Of a DNA stretch of 11,020 nt, positions 1 to 7,247 are shown in pieces (position 1 is the first letter of the stretch; each line of letters begins with the position of its first letter). Origin of the DNA: Rhodospirillaceae bacterium (GTDB lineage: Bacteria; Pseudomonadota; Alphaproteobacteria; UBA8366; GCA-2717185); contig JAPPPC010000376.1 in NCBI GenBank assembly GCA_028817685.1, forward strand, positions 1 through 11,020. The letters run 5' to 3'. Under the pieces are notes generated by a model that saw only the letters and a program-made list of their open reading frames with translations, made no database searches and was not told the origin of the DNA. Both the position numbers and the translations under genes were made by a program.

Positions 1-539
1 CCTATAAAGAGCGCCCAGACATGGGCACGCTCTTGTACGCTCTTGAAGTCCCGGATGCCGGCGGCGATACGCTTTTTGCCAACATGCAACGCGCCTATGA
101 GGCGTTGTCGGATGGTATGAAAGAGATGCTGGACGGGCTGATCGCCGTTTACAGCTCTGAGAAGGGCTATGGCGGCAACCGCGCCGCGCATATGAAGAGC
201 CTGGACGGTTTGAAGAGCGCCGTTCCCTCCAATATCGAATCCTTCGAGTCGGAACATCCCGTCGTCCGAACGCATCCCATCTCCGGCCGGAAGAGCCTGT
301 ATGTCAGCCGCTCGCACACGCTTCGGTTCAAGGGTATGACCGAAGCGGAAAGCACAACGCTGATCAACTATCTCAGCGACTTCGCCACCCGTCCGGAATT
401 CACTTGCCGCCTGCGCTGGGAACCCAAAACTCTGGCGATTTGGGACAACCGCAGCACCAATCATTTCGCGATCAGCGACTATGCAGGCAAACGCCGGCGG
501 ATGCATCGCGTCACTATCGAAGGCGACCGCCCGACCTGA
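1..539 (+). CDS. TauD/TfdA-family Fe(II)/2-oxoglutarate dioxygenase, 5' end missing
   Basis: The reading frame is open from the first bases of the window (frame of position 3) to a TGA at 537-539, so this is the C-terminal ~178 residues of a protein that starts outside. Seen: a Y-K-E-R-P-x-M-G-T-L-L-Y-A-L-E start, which in TauD-like enzymes directly follows the H-x-D iron ligands; G-G-D-T-L-F-A-N-M; H-P-V-V-R-T-H-P; W-D-N-R-S-T-N-H with the distal iron-ligand histidine (codon 462-464); and R-x-M-H-R, whose last arginine binds the 2-oxoglutarate carboxylate. The family couples decarboxylation of 2-oxoglutarate to hydroxylation of a small substrate, such as taurine, other sulfonates or aryloxyacetates. 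Proximal ligands cannot be checked here. Substrate is unknown; the neighbouring methylamine-type genes do not prove a shared pathway. It is convergent with the BCCT gene. Family call is strong, substrate open. Confidence 0.93.
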   Translation, partial: YKERPDMGTLLYALEVPDAGGDTLFANMQRAYEALSDGMKEMLDGLIAVYSSEKGYGGNRAAHMKSLDGLKSAVPSNIESFESEHPVVRTHPISGRKSLYVSRSHTLRFKGMTEAESTTLINYLSDFATRPEFTCRLRWEPKTLAIWDNRSTNHFAISDYAGKRRRMHRVTIEGDRPT

Positions 540-545
540 ATACGC

Positions 546-586
546 GAACTCGCTTGAACCCAACGACAAGGGGTTCAAGCGAGTTC
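546..586. terminator. Perfect 16-bp hairpin between convergent genes
   Basis: Bases 546-561 (GAACTCGCTTGAACCC) are exactly complementary to 571-586, with a 9-base loop (562-570). It sits seven bases after the dioxygenase stop codon and ten bases before the BCCT stop codon on the other strand. Its position suggests a bidirectional terminator. No run of T follows on either strand, so it is not a textbook intrinsic terminator; it may instead stabilise 3' ends or act with Rho. Confidence 0.7.
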
Positions 587-596
587 CTGAAGCGCC

Positions 597-2219
597 CTAC
601 TCTTCCTTCGACGCCTGACGCAGCCCGATATACAGGCTGACGCACATGGCGAGCAGCACGATCGTGAATGGGACACCGGTCGAGACACTCATCGCCTGCA
701 GCGCCGTCAACGCCGTGGCCCCGCCGACCAGCAGCAAGGTCGCCGCGACGATACCCTCGAAGGTGCCCCAGAAGACCCGCTGCGCCACCGGCGCATCGGT
801 CTTACCGCCGGCGGTGATCGTATCGATGACCAGGGAACCGGAATCCGACGAGGTGATGAAGAACACGATCACCAGGAAGATACCGAGAATCGAGGTCACG
901 CCGGCCAGCGGCAGCGGCTTCAGCATTTCGAACAGCTTCAGCTCAAGCGCCGCGCCCTTCACCGGTGCGGACGCGTCAGCGATGACCTGGGCGATGGCAG
1001 TGCCGCCGAAGGCGCCCATCCACAGGATGGAGACCAGGGTCGGAATGATCATGACGCAGAAGACGAACTCCCGCACCGAGCGGCCGCGCGAAACGCGGGC
1101 GATGAACATGCCCACGAAAGGCGACCAGGAAATCCACCAGGCCCAATAGAAGGACGTCCAACCCTGGCTGAAGTTGGCATCCTCACGGCCGAACGGCGTC
1201 GAGAGCGGCACGATGTCCCGGACGTAGGCGATACCACCACCGACGATAGCCGCAAATATTTCTGCGGTCGGACCAACGAAAATAACAAACAGCAGCAGCA
1301 AAAAGGCCATGGCGATGTTGACCTCAGACAGGATCTTCACGCCCCCATCGAGCCCACGCAGCACGGAGACCAAGGCAATCACCGTGATGACGGTAATCAG
1401 CAAAACCTTGGCGCCAGGACCGGTGCCCCAACCGAATTGATAGTTCAAACCGGCCAGCGCCTGCTCCGTACCGAAACCGAGCGACGTGGCGAGGCCGAAC
1501 AGGGTCGCGAACACCGCCAGCGTATCGATAATATGACCCCACCAGCCCCAGACGCGCTCACCCAGAATCGGGTAGAAGGCGGATCGTAGGGTCAGCGGCA
1601 GTCCGCGGTTGTAGGTGAAAAAGGCCAGCGCCAGCGCAAGCACCGCGTAGATCGCCCAGGGATGCAGCGCCCAGTGGAAGATCGTGGCGGACATCGCCAG
1701 ATCGCGCGCTGCCTCCACATCACCTTTTGCGGCACCAAGCGGCGCCCAGTCGGTCCGCACACCATCCGCGGCAGCGGTGCCCCCCATGGACGAGCCGAAA
1801 TGCGACATCGGTTCCGCAACGCCGAAGAACATCAGGCCAATGCCCATGCCGGCGGCGAATAGCATCGCGAACCAGCCCAAATAACCATAGTCCGGTTTCG
1901 CATCCTTTCCGCCGAGCCGAATCTTGCCGAGCGGTGAAACCATTAGAAAAACGCAGAACAGCACGAAGATGTTCGCCGCACTGAGGAAGAACCAGTCAAA
2001 CGTCGACGTCAGAAACGGCCGCAGCCAGCCGAAGAACTCGGTCGCTGCCTCCTGGAACATTAAGGTGGCCAGCACGAAAACGATGATTGAAATCCCGGAG
2101 ATCATAAAAACCGGGTTGTGAATATCGAGCCCGAACGGGGTGATGTTGTGCTGCCCGATATTGAAATCGGTTTCGATCGGATCCGGAACGTCCTGATCGC
2201 TACTGGGTGTGTCAGACAT
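597..2219 (-). CDS. BCCT-family betaine/carnitine/choline-type transporter
   Basis: A 540-residue secondary transporter with about 12 membrane segments; the family imports trimethylammonium and related compounds (glycine betaine, choline, carnitine, DMSP), usually with Na+ or H+. Seen, numbered from the chosen start: G-M-G-I-G at 124-128, the glycine-rich helix stretch of BetP-type carriers; W-A-W-W-I-S-W at 359-365, the aromatic box that holds the quaternary ammonium group; T-S-S-D-S-G-S at 456-462, matching the region of the BetP Na2-site Thr/Ser pair, which argues for Na+ coupling. The start at 2219 is chosen over an upstream ATG at 2312 because GGAGGAG lies 7 bases before it and the upstream 31 residues are basic, low-complexity and unlike the family. 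The protein ends about seven residues after the last membrane helix, so it lacks the long C-terminal osmosensing tail of BetP. It lies downstream of, and on the same strand as, the flavoprotein gene, 202 bases away, and may share its transcript. Exact substrate unknown. Confidence 0.95.
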   Translation of the reverse strand: MSDTPSSDQDVPDPIETDFNIGQHNITPFGLDIHNPVFMISGISIIVFVLATLMFQEAATEFFGWLRPFLTSTFDWFFLSAANIFVLFCVFLMVSPLGKIRLGGKDAKPDYGYLGWFAMLFAAGMGIGLMFFGVAEPMSHFGSSMGGTAAADGVRTDWAPLGAAKGDVEAARDLAMSATIFHWALHPWAIYAVLALALAFFTYNRGLPLTLRSAFYPILGERVWGWWGHIIDTLAVFATLFGLATSLGFGTEQALAGLNYQFGWGTGPGAKVLLITVITVIALVSVLRGLDGGVKILSEVNIAMAFLLLLFVIFVGPTAEIFAAIVGGGIAYVRDIVPLSTPFGREDANFSQGWTSFYWAWWISWSPFVGMFIARVSRGRSVREFVFCVMIIPTLVSILWMGAFGGTAIAQVIADASAPVKGAALELKLFEMLKPLPLAGVTSILGIFLVIVFFITSSDSGSLVIDTITAGGKTDAPVAQRVFWGTFEGIVAATLLLVGGATALTALQAMSVSTGVPFTIVLLAMCVSLYIGLRQASKEE

Positions 2220-2226
2220 ATCGGCA

Positions 2227-2233
2227 CTCCTCC
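2227..2233 (-). promoter_or_regulatory. Ribosome binding site of the BCCT gene
   Basis: The minus strand reads GGAGGAG, 7 bases before the ATG at 2217-2219. It decides the start codon: the upstream in-frame ATG at 2310-2312 is not needed. Confidence 0.85.
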
Positions 2234-2421
2234 GTTTGAATTTCGGTTCGGCCTTCTTGTGAGTCGTACCGTGAGGCTCGCCGCCAAGCAGGTGGCGCCG
2301 TCCTTCTTTCATTCGAAACGCAACCGAGATCCGATTCTTGTAACGATGTTAGACGCTCTTATTCCGGAGCAGCTCCGTTCCCCTCAGTGATCGTCCCTCC
2401 CGGGTTTGCCCCGGTGTTCTG

Positions 2422-4848
2422 TTATCCGCGTAAGCTCGTATTCTCTGGATCGTACGGCGATTCAGGAATCACCGTGGCCGCATAGCGCGAGCCGAGAATT
2501 TCGATCTCCAATTCGCCATTGCCCATGCCGGTTTGGACGTAGCCGATGGCCAGGCTCTTGCCCACATGATGCCCGTAGGCGCCGGCTGTGGCGCGGCCAA
2601 TCATTTCGCCATCGCGGTAGAGCGGCTCGTTGCCCAGCGCATCGGCGTCGTTCACGCCGTGCACTTCCATGGTCACGAACTCTTGCGGCACGCCCGCTTC
2701 TTTCTGGCGCAGCAGTGCGTCGCGGCCGGTGAAGTCCCCCTTGTCGAGCTTCACGAAGCGGCCGAGCCCGGCCTCGAGCGGTGTGTACTCGCGGGTCAGG
2801 TCCTGTCCCCACATGCGGTAGGATTTCTCGATGCGCAGTGAGTCCATTGCCCGCATCCCGCACATGCCAAGCCCGTGCGCTTCGCCAGCCTCGACCAGCG
2901 CGTCGAAAATATGGTTCTGATAGGCAATCGGGTGGTGCAATTCCCACCCCAAATCGCCGACAAAATTAACCCGCATCGCGCGCACCGGCGCCATACCGAT
3001 TTCGATCTGCCGCGTGCTAAGCCACGGGAACGCTTCGTTCGACAAATCAGCGTCGGTCACTTGCGACAGGACATCCCGGGCCCGCGGTCCGGCCAGAACC
3101 AACACGCCATGGGCCAATGTCTGGTTCTCGACGGTGACACCCTCGCCCGCCACGTTTTTGCACAGGAAGTCGTAGTCGAAGCGCTCTGCCGCGCCGGAGC
3201 TGACCAGATAGAAGCGATCCGGACCGTCCCGCGTGATGGTGAATTCCGACCGGACGCCGCCCGATGGGGTCAGCGCATGACAGAGGCCGATACCGCCGAC
3301 ACGTTTCGGCAGGCTGTTGGCAACCAGCCGGTCGAGCGCTGCCTCCGCATTCGGCCCATAGACCGCGAACTTTGAGAAGCTGGTGATATCGATCAGTCCG
3401 GCACGCTCGCGCACCGCGCGGCACTCATTGCCGACATGTTCGAAATAGTTCGACCGTCGGAAACTCCACTTGTCCTTTGCTTCCACGCCTTCCGGCGCGA
3501 ACCAGTTCGGCCTTTCCCAGCCGTAACGCTGTCCCCACACCGCGCCGCGTGCGTCGAGCCGGTCGTGACAGGGGCTGGTTTTAGCGGGCCGCGCGGCCGG
3601 CCGCTCTTCATCCGGATAGTGGATAATGAAGACGTGCTCGTAGGCTTCCTCGTTCTTCGCCTTGGCGTAGGCCTTGTTGGCGTATGGACCAAAGCGGCGC
3701 GGATCGACGTCCAGCAAATCGATGCCCGGCTCGCCTTCGACAATCCATTCGGCGAGCTGCCAGCCGGCACCACCGGCCGCCGTGATACCGAAACTGTGGC
3801 CTTCCGAAATCCAGAAATTCCTCAGATCCCAGGCGGGCCCGACCATCGGGCTGCCATCGGGCGTGTAGGCGATCGGCCCATTGATGATGTCCTTGATACC
3901 GGCATCTTCGAAAGTCGGCACCCGGCGGATCACCGCTTCCACATGGGGGATCAGCCTCTCGAGATCCCCCGGGAACAGATCCTTGCCGAAGGTCTCCGGC
4001 ACGCCGTCGAGGAACACTGCCGGCGCGCCTTTCTCGTAGGGGCCGAGGATGTATCCCTGGCGTTCCTCGCGCAGATAGTACGACGCGTCCGATTCCCGCA
4101 GGACCGCCATCTCCGGAAGGCCCGCCTTCTTGCGCTCGACCAGTTCCGGCACTTCGTTGGTGACGATGTACTGGTGCTGGACGGGGATGACGGGGATATC
4201 GAGACCGACCATCGCCAGGGTCTGGCGCGCGTAATTGCCGGTGCAACTGACCACGTGCTCGCAGGTGATGTCGCCTTCGTTGGTCTGCAGCCGCCACTCG
4301 CCGCTGGCGGTCTGCTGGATAGCCGTGACCTCCGTGTTGCGATAGATCGTGGCGCCACGGTTGCGCGCGCCGATCGCCATCGCCTGCGTGACGTCGGCCG
4401 GCGCGATATGGCCGTCATCGGGATGGTACAGCGCGCCGACCAACCCTTCCGTATCGCAGAGCGGCCACAGCGCCTTGACCTCGTCCGGCGTGATGATCTC
4501 GAACGGCACGCCGATCGTGTTCGCGGTGCCGCAATATTTGTGATACTCGTCCATGCGCTCGCGATTGGTCGCGAGCCGCAGATTACCGGTCACGTGGAAG
4601 CTGACATCCTGACCGGTCTCCTCCTCCAGCGACTTGTAGAGATCGACACTGTATTTATGAAGCTGGCCGACGGCGTAGCTCATATTGAACAGCGGCAATA
4701 GACCCGCTGCATGCCAGGTCGATCCGGCGGTCAGCTCGGTACGTTCCAGCAACACCACATCCGACCAGCCTTTCTTGGCCAGATGATACAGAACGCCGAC
4801 ACCGACAACGCCGCCGCCAATCACCACCACGCGCGCATGTGATTGCAT
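2422..4848 (-). CDS. Dimethylglycine/sarcosine dehydrogenase-like FAD oxidoreductase with GcvT domain
   Basis: An 808-residue two-part enzyme. The N-terminal half (about 5-370) is a DAO-type flavin oxidoreductase: V-V-V-I-G-G-G-V-V-G near the N-terminus binds the ADP part of FAD, and G-S-T-W-H-A-A-G carries His46, equivalent to the histidine that binds FAD covalently in mammalian dimethylglycine dehydrogenase. A linker domain (about 385-455) follows, then a GcvT-like folate-binding half (about 458-805) with D-I-T-S-F-S-K-F, G-D-L-G-W-E-L-H, R-I-E-K-S-Y and P-L-E-A-G-L-G-R-F-V-K. Family members oxidise an N-methyl amine and pass the one-carbon unit to tetrahydrofolate as 5,10-methylene-THF; both usual GcvT glutamates are kept. 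No signal peptide; cytoplasmic. The start at 4848 is chosen because the FAD motif begins seven residues later and an AAGGGG lies 8 bases upstream; ATGs at 4986 and 4920 would add unlike-family residues without a clear ribosome site. Divergent from the MTHFR-like gene; BCCT gene follows. Substrate (dimethylglycine, sarcosine or another methylamine) is inferred only from family. Confidence 0.93.
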   Translation of the reverse strand: MQSHARVVVIGGGVVGVGVLYHLAKKGWSDVVLLERTELTAGSTWHAAGLLPLFNMSYAVGQLHKYSVDLYKSLEEETGQDVSFHVTGNLRLATNRERMDEYHKYCGTANTIGVPFEIITPDEVKALWPLCDTEGLVGALYHPDDGHIAPADVTQAMAIGARNRGATIYRNTEVTAIQQTASGEWRLQTNEGDITCEHVVSCTGNYARQTLAMVGLDIPVIPVQHQYIVTNEVPELVERKKAGLPEMAVLRESDASYYLREERQGYILGPYEKGAPAVFLDGVPETFGKDLFPGDLERLIPHVEAVIRRVPTFEDAGIKDIINGPIAYTPDGSPMVGPAWDLRNFWISEGHSFGITAAGGAGWQLAEWIVEGEPGIDLLDVDPRRFGPYANKAYAKAKNEEAYEHVFIIHYPDEERPAARPAKTSPCHDRLDARGAVWGQRYGWERPNWFAPEGVEAKDKWSFRRSNYFEHVGNECRAVRERAGLIDITSFSKFAVYGPNAEAALDRLVANSLPKRVGGIGLCHALTPSGGVRSEFTITRDGPDRFYLVSSGAAERFDYDFLCKNVAGEGVTVENQTLAHGVLVLAGPRARDVLSQVTDADLSNEAFPWLSTRQIEIGMAPVRAMRVNFVGDLGWELHHPIAYQNHIFDALVEAGEAHGLGMCGMRAMDSLRIEKSYRMWGQDLTREYTPLEAGLGRFVKLDKGDFTGRDALLRQKEAGVPQEFVTMEVHGVNDADALGNEPLYRDGEMIGRATAGAYGHHVGKSLAIGYVQTGMGNGELEIEILGSRYAATVIPESPYDPENTSLRG

Positions 4849-4933
4849 CGCCCGTGCCCCTTCCCGCCGAGTTTCGCGCCGCAAATTAGCTAACGGCGAT
4901 GTTGCGAGTTGTTTCGCCATCGGACTGTCCGCG

Positions 4934-4992
4934 GTGCGACACGGATCGTTCTCGTTCCGACAAACCATGCGCCGAAATGCGCCCATGTCGCA
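4934..4992. promoter_or_regulatory. Inverted repeat in divergent promoter region, possible operator
   Basis: In the 236-base gap between two divergent genes, TGCGACACGG (4935-4944) is matched in inverted orientation by CCATGTCGCA (4983-4992): 9 of 10 positions are complementary. The spacing suits a dimeric or two-site regulator, and the AraC-type regulator at 6018-7022 is the natural candidate. The core ATGTCGC also occurs inside coding sequence, so chance is a real alternative. No convincing -35/-10 pair was found in this gap. Confidence 0.3.
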
Positions 4993-5084
4993 ACGGGATT
5001 AACGGATGTCGTTCGCGGGCGCGTCTTTCCGCAACGCCGGCTTAGCGTGCGCCGCCACCTGCAATCGCGTACGAGCACCCTGTC

Positions 5085-6029
5085 ATGGATATGCAAACGT
5101 TACCGAAGAAGACGGCCACCGCGGCCACGGCGGAAGCGCTGCGGCTTGAGATCGAAACACTGGCGGCGGACTATTCGATCGAAACCTTGCCCAGCGAATC
5201 CATCAAGATCCCGTCCTATCGGGACATCCTTCCAAACGGAAAAACCGTAAACATCGCCTATCTGCCCGGCAGTGATTTCAGGCTTGTCGCACGCACCGCT
5301 GCCCGGCTTCGCGACGAAGGGTTTGAACCGGTGCCGCACTTGCCGGCGCGCGCCTTTCGTTCCACCGAGGAACTCGACGACGCGTTGCGCCTATTGCACG
5401 GTGAAGCGGGCATCGTCGAGGTTCTCGCCATCGCGGGCGGTATCGCAACGCCACGCGGCCCCTTTCCCGACACCATGTCGCTTCTCGAAACCGGACTGCT
5501 GCAAAAATACGGCATCGCGCGCATCGGCGTCGGCGGCCATCCGGAGGGCAGTCCCGACATCGACGATACTGGGCTGGGCACCGCGCTAAGAGCGAAGAAC
5601 GACTTCGCCGTCGGTAGTGGGCTCGCCATGCATCTGACGACGCAGTTCTGTCTCGACGCGGCACCGGTCTTCGCCTGGGACGTCGCAACTCGTATGGACG
5701 GGATCACTTTGCCCATACATGTCGGCCTGCCCGGCGTGACGACGCTGAAGTCGCTCATGAGGTTCGCCAAAATCTGTGGCGTCGGCCCGTCCCGCCGAGC
5801 CCTGTTCCGGGACACGCGGAAACTGGTCCGGTTGAGCGCGATTTCTTATCCGGACCGGCTGGTGACCGCCATCGCACGGCAGCGTCTCGCCGATCCGTCT
5901 TGCCGGATACGGCGGCTGCATTTCTTTCCTTTCGGCGGGTTGGCGCGCACGGCAAATTGGCTCGCCCGTATCGCCTCCGGGGAGATCGAGCTCAACGCCG
6001 ATTTGAGCGGGTTCACCCTATTGGACTAA
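5085..6029 (+). CDS. Divergent methylenetetrahydrofolate reductase (MetF)-like protein
   Basis: A 314-residue protein of the MTHFR fold, which interconverts 5,10-methylene-THF and 5-methyl-THF through FAD. Seen: S-I-E-T-L-P at 31-36, where Glu33 lines up with the proton-donor Glu28 of E. coli MetF (S-F-E-F-F-P); P-H-L-P-A-R at 84-89; G-G-H-P-E-G-S-P-D at 150-158, the counterpart of MetF Y-P-E-V-H-P-E; T-T-Q-F-C-L-D at 185-191; G-L-P-G-V-T at 214-219; and L-H-F-F-P-F near the C-terminus. Odd: the MetF L-R-G-D stretch with Asp120 reads A-I-A-G-G here (115-119), so that aspartate is absent. In methyl-amine or DMSP breakdown such an enzyme could oxidise methyl-THF; that role is inferred from neighbours. 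It starts at 5085 or at the ATG two codons on (5091); neither has a strong ribosome site. It is divergent from the dehydrogenase-like gene and overlaps the regulator's 3' end by 12 bases. Fold call strong, reaction less so. Confidence 0.85.
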   Translation: MDMQTLPKKTATAATAEALRLEIETLAADYSIETLPSESIKIPSYRDILPNGKTVNIAYLPGSDFRLVARTAARLRDEGFEPVPHLPARAFRSTEELDDALRLLHGEAGIVEVLAIAGGIATPRGPFPDTMSLLETGLLQKYGIARIGVGGHPEGSPDIDDTGLGTALRAKNDFAVGSGLAMHLTTQFCLDAAPVFAWDVATRMDGITLPIHVGLPGVTTLKSLMRFAKICGVGPSRRALFRDTRKLVRLSAISYPDRLVTAIARQRLADPSCRIRRLHFFPFGGLARTANWLARIASGEIELNADLSGFTLLD

Positions 6030-7022
6030 TGCCGGCGCGCCGCCCATATGGCGCCGTTCGTCGCGGGGGGCGCGGTCGAATTGCTGTCTGTAGCTTTTCG
6101 AGAAATGCGAAGCGGAGACGAAGCCGCAGGCGACCGCGACGTCGACGACCGGCAGATCGGTCTGGATCAACAGCAGCCGCGCCCGCTGCAGGCGGAGTTC
6201 GAGATAGTAATGTGTCGGCGACCTGCCGATATGATGCCGGAACAGGCGTTCGAGTTGCCGGCGCGACAGGCCCACGGATTGGGCCAAAATGTCCGGCGAT
6301 AGCGGCTCCTCAAGATTTTCCTCCATCATCTTGATCGCCGCGACCAGTTTCGGGTGATGTCCGCCGATGCGCGCGCGAAGCGCGTTGCGCTGCACCACAT
6401 CCGCCGGCCGGATGTAATCGATCAGGCACTGTTCGGAGACCTTCAGCGCCAGTTCCTCACCATGCTCCAGCGCGATCAGATGGACCATCATGTCCAGCGC
6501 TGCCGTGCCGCCGGAACAGGTGAAGCGATTGCGGTCGATCTCGTACAGGTTCGCGCCGACCTCGATATTGGGAAAATCCTCGGCGAAGGCTGCCAGGTTC
6601 TCCCAATGCATGGCGCAGCGATAGCCGCTGACCAGACCTGCCTTGGCCAGAATATGGGTGCCGGTACACAGCGCGCCGATATCGACTCCCTGGCGATCTA
6701 TCCGATGCAGGAAAGAGGACACCGCAGGATTGTGGTAGTTCTCCGCGCCAACCCCGCTGCACAGCACAATGGCCGAAAACATCGGTCCGTCGCCATCCAG
6801 CTTTGGGGTGAGTGCCGAATCCGGGCTGATCGACACGCCATTGCTGGCGATCACCGCGTCGCCGTCCTGCGACATCACCCGCCATTCGTAAAGCTGTTTC
6901 CCGGCAGTGCGGTTGGCGAGGCGCAGCGGCTCCACCGCCGACGTGAAGGCGATCATCGAGAAATCCGGAACGACCAGGAACCCAATACATTCCGGCAGCT
7001 GTTTCGTGTTCCCACCGAACAT
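6018..7022 (-). CDS. GlxA/GbdR-type AraC-family transcriptional regulator
   Basis: A 334-residue regulator. Residues about 11-180 form a DJ-1/PfpI-like sensor domain, opening G-F-L-V-V-P-D-F-S and S-A-V-E-P-L-R-L-A-N-R, with the elbow I-G-A-L-C-T-G-T-H-I-L-A-K-A-G (Cys119) and C-S-G-G-T-A-A-L-D-M-M. Residues about 226-325 are an AraC DNA-binding domain with two helix-turn-helix parts: L-A-Q-S-V-G-L-S-R-R-Q-L-E-R-L-F and V-A-V-A-C-G-F-V-S-A-S-H-F-S-K. This architecture is that of GbdR (glycine betaine/dimethylglycine response) and CdhR (carnitine response) in Pseudomonas. Such proteins activate catabolic genes when the betaine binds. Here the gene is divergent from the DmdA-like gene (225-base gap) and convergent with the MTHFR-like gene, fitting control of both flanks. 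The start at 7022 gives the expected N-terminus; a GGAG lies 12 bases upstream, rather far. Ligand is unknown; GbdR-like is a resemblance, not an orthology claim. Confidence 0.92.
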   Translation of the reverse strand: MFGGNTKQLPECIGFLVVPDFSMIAFTSAVEPLRLANRTAGKQLYEWRVMSQDGDAVIASNGVSISPDSALTPKLDGDGPMFSAIVLCSGVGAENYHNPAVSSFLHRIDRQGVDIGALCTGTHILAKAGLVSGYRCAMHWENLAAFAEDFPNIEVGANLYEIDRNRFTCSGGTAALDMMVHLIALEHGEELALKVSEQCLIDYIRPADVVQRNALRARIGGHHPKLVAAIKMMEENLEEPLSPDILAQSVGLSRRQLERLFRHHIGRSPTHYYLELRLQRARLLLIQTDLPVVDVAVACGFVSASHFSKSYRQQFDRAPRDERRHMGGAPALVQ

Positions 7023-7143
7023 CGCAGTCGCACGCTCCGAGCCAATACACGGCAGACACGATCAGCGTACACGAAAGCGAAACGGATCGGGAAGCGGGAA
7101 AAATCGTCCTGAAAGGCGCGAGAATCAGATCCGATGTCGCTTT

Positions 7144-7172
7144 TTGAACAAAACAGTTCGCGCCTGACTTAT
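7144..7172 (+). promoter_or_regulatory. Weak candidate promoter for the DmdA-like gene
   Basis: TTGAAC at 7144-7149 and ACTTAT at 7167-7172 are 17 bases apart. The -35 is fair, the -10 poor (3 of 6), as is usual at activator-dependent promoters. A small inverted repeat GAAC-N6-GTTC (7146-7159) overlaps the -35 and could be a regulator site. Transcription from here would include the palindrome and leader ORF. Confidence 0.25.
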
Positions 7173-7213
7173 CGCGACGAAATCAAAAATGAAAAAGGAG
7201 AGTATCGGAACAC

Positions 7214-7229
7214 GCGCGCCGCGGCGCGC
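7214..7229. repeat. Perfect 16-base palindrome in the 5' leader
   Basis: GCGCGCCGCGGCGCGC is its own reverse complement. It lies 18 to 33 bases before the start codon of the DmdA-like gene, just upstream of the ribosome site. As DNA it could be an operator; as RNA it could fold only with a small opened loop. GC-rich composition makes such runs more likely by chance. Confidence 0.5.
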
Positions 7230-7233
7230 CAGC

Positions 7234-7239
7234 AGGAGA
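7234..7239 (+). promoter_or_regulatory. Ribosome binding site of the DmdA-like gene
   Basis: AGGAGA with 8 bases to the ATG at 7248. It selects this start over an in-frame ATG at 7134, whose extra 38 residues do not look like the family. A second ribosome-site-like AAGGAGAG at 7195-7202 has no start codon at a suitable distance. Confidence 0.8.
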
Positions 7240-7247
7240 TCTTTGCC

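Noticed and set aside
2365..2377. Small hairpin CGGAG-CAG-CTCCG in the 202-base gap between the dehydrogenase-like and BCCT genes
   Set aside because: Five-base stem without a T run on either strand; it does not establish a terminator, and the rest of the gap shows no clear promoter.
3436..4701. A 421-codon open frame on the plus strand inside the dehydrogenase-like gene
   Set aside because: It is antisense to a clear enzyme with recognisable motifs along its whole length. Its translation is rich in Arg, Asp and His without any domain pattern, as expected of a shadow frame in GC-rich DNA.
7134..7247. In-frame upstream ATG at 7134 as start of the DmdA-like gene
   Set aside because: AGGAGA is correctly placed before 7248, the extra 38 residues do not resemble the family, and they would run through the palindrome and promoter-like region.
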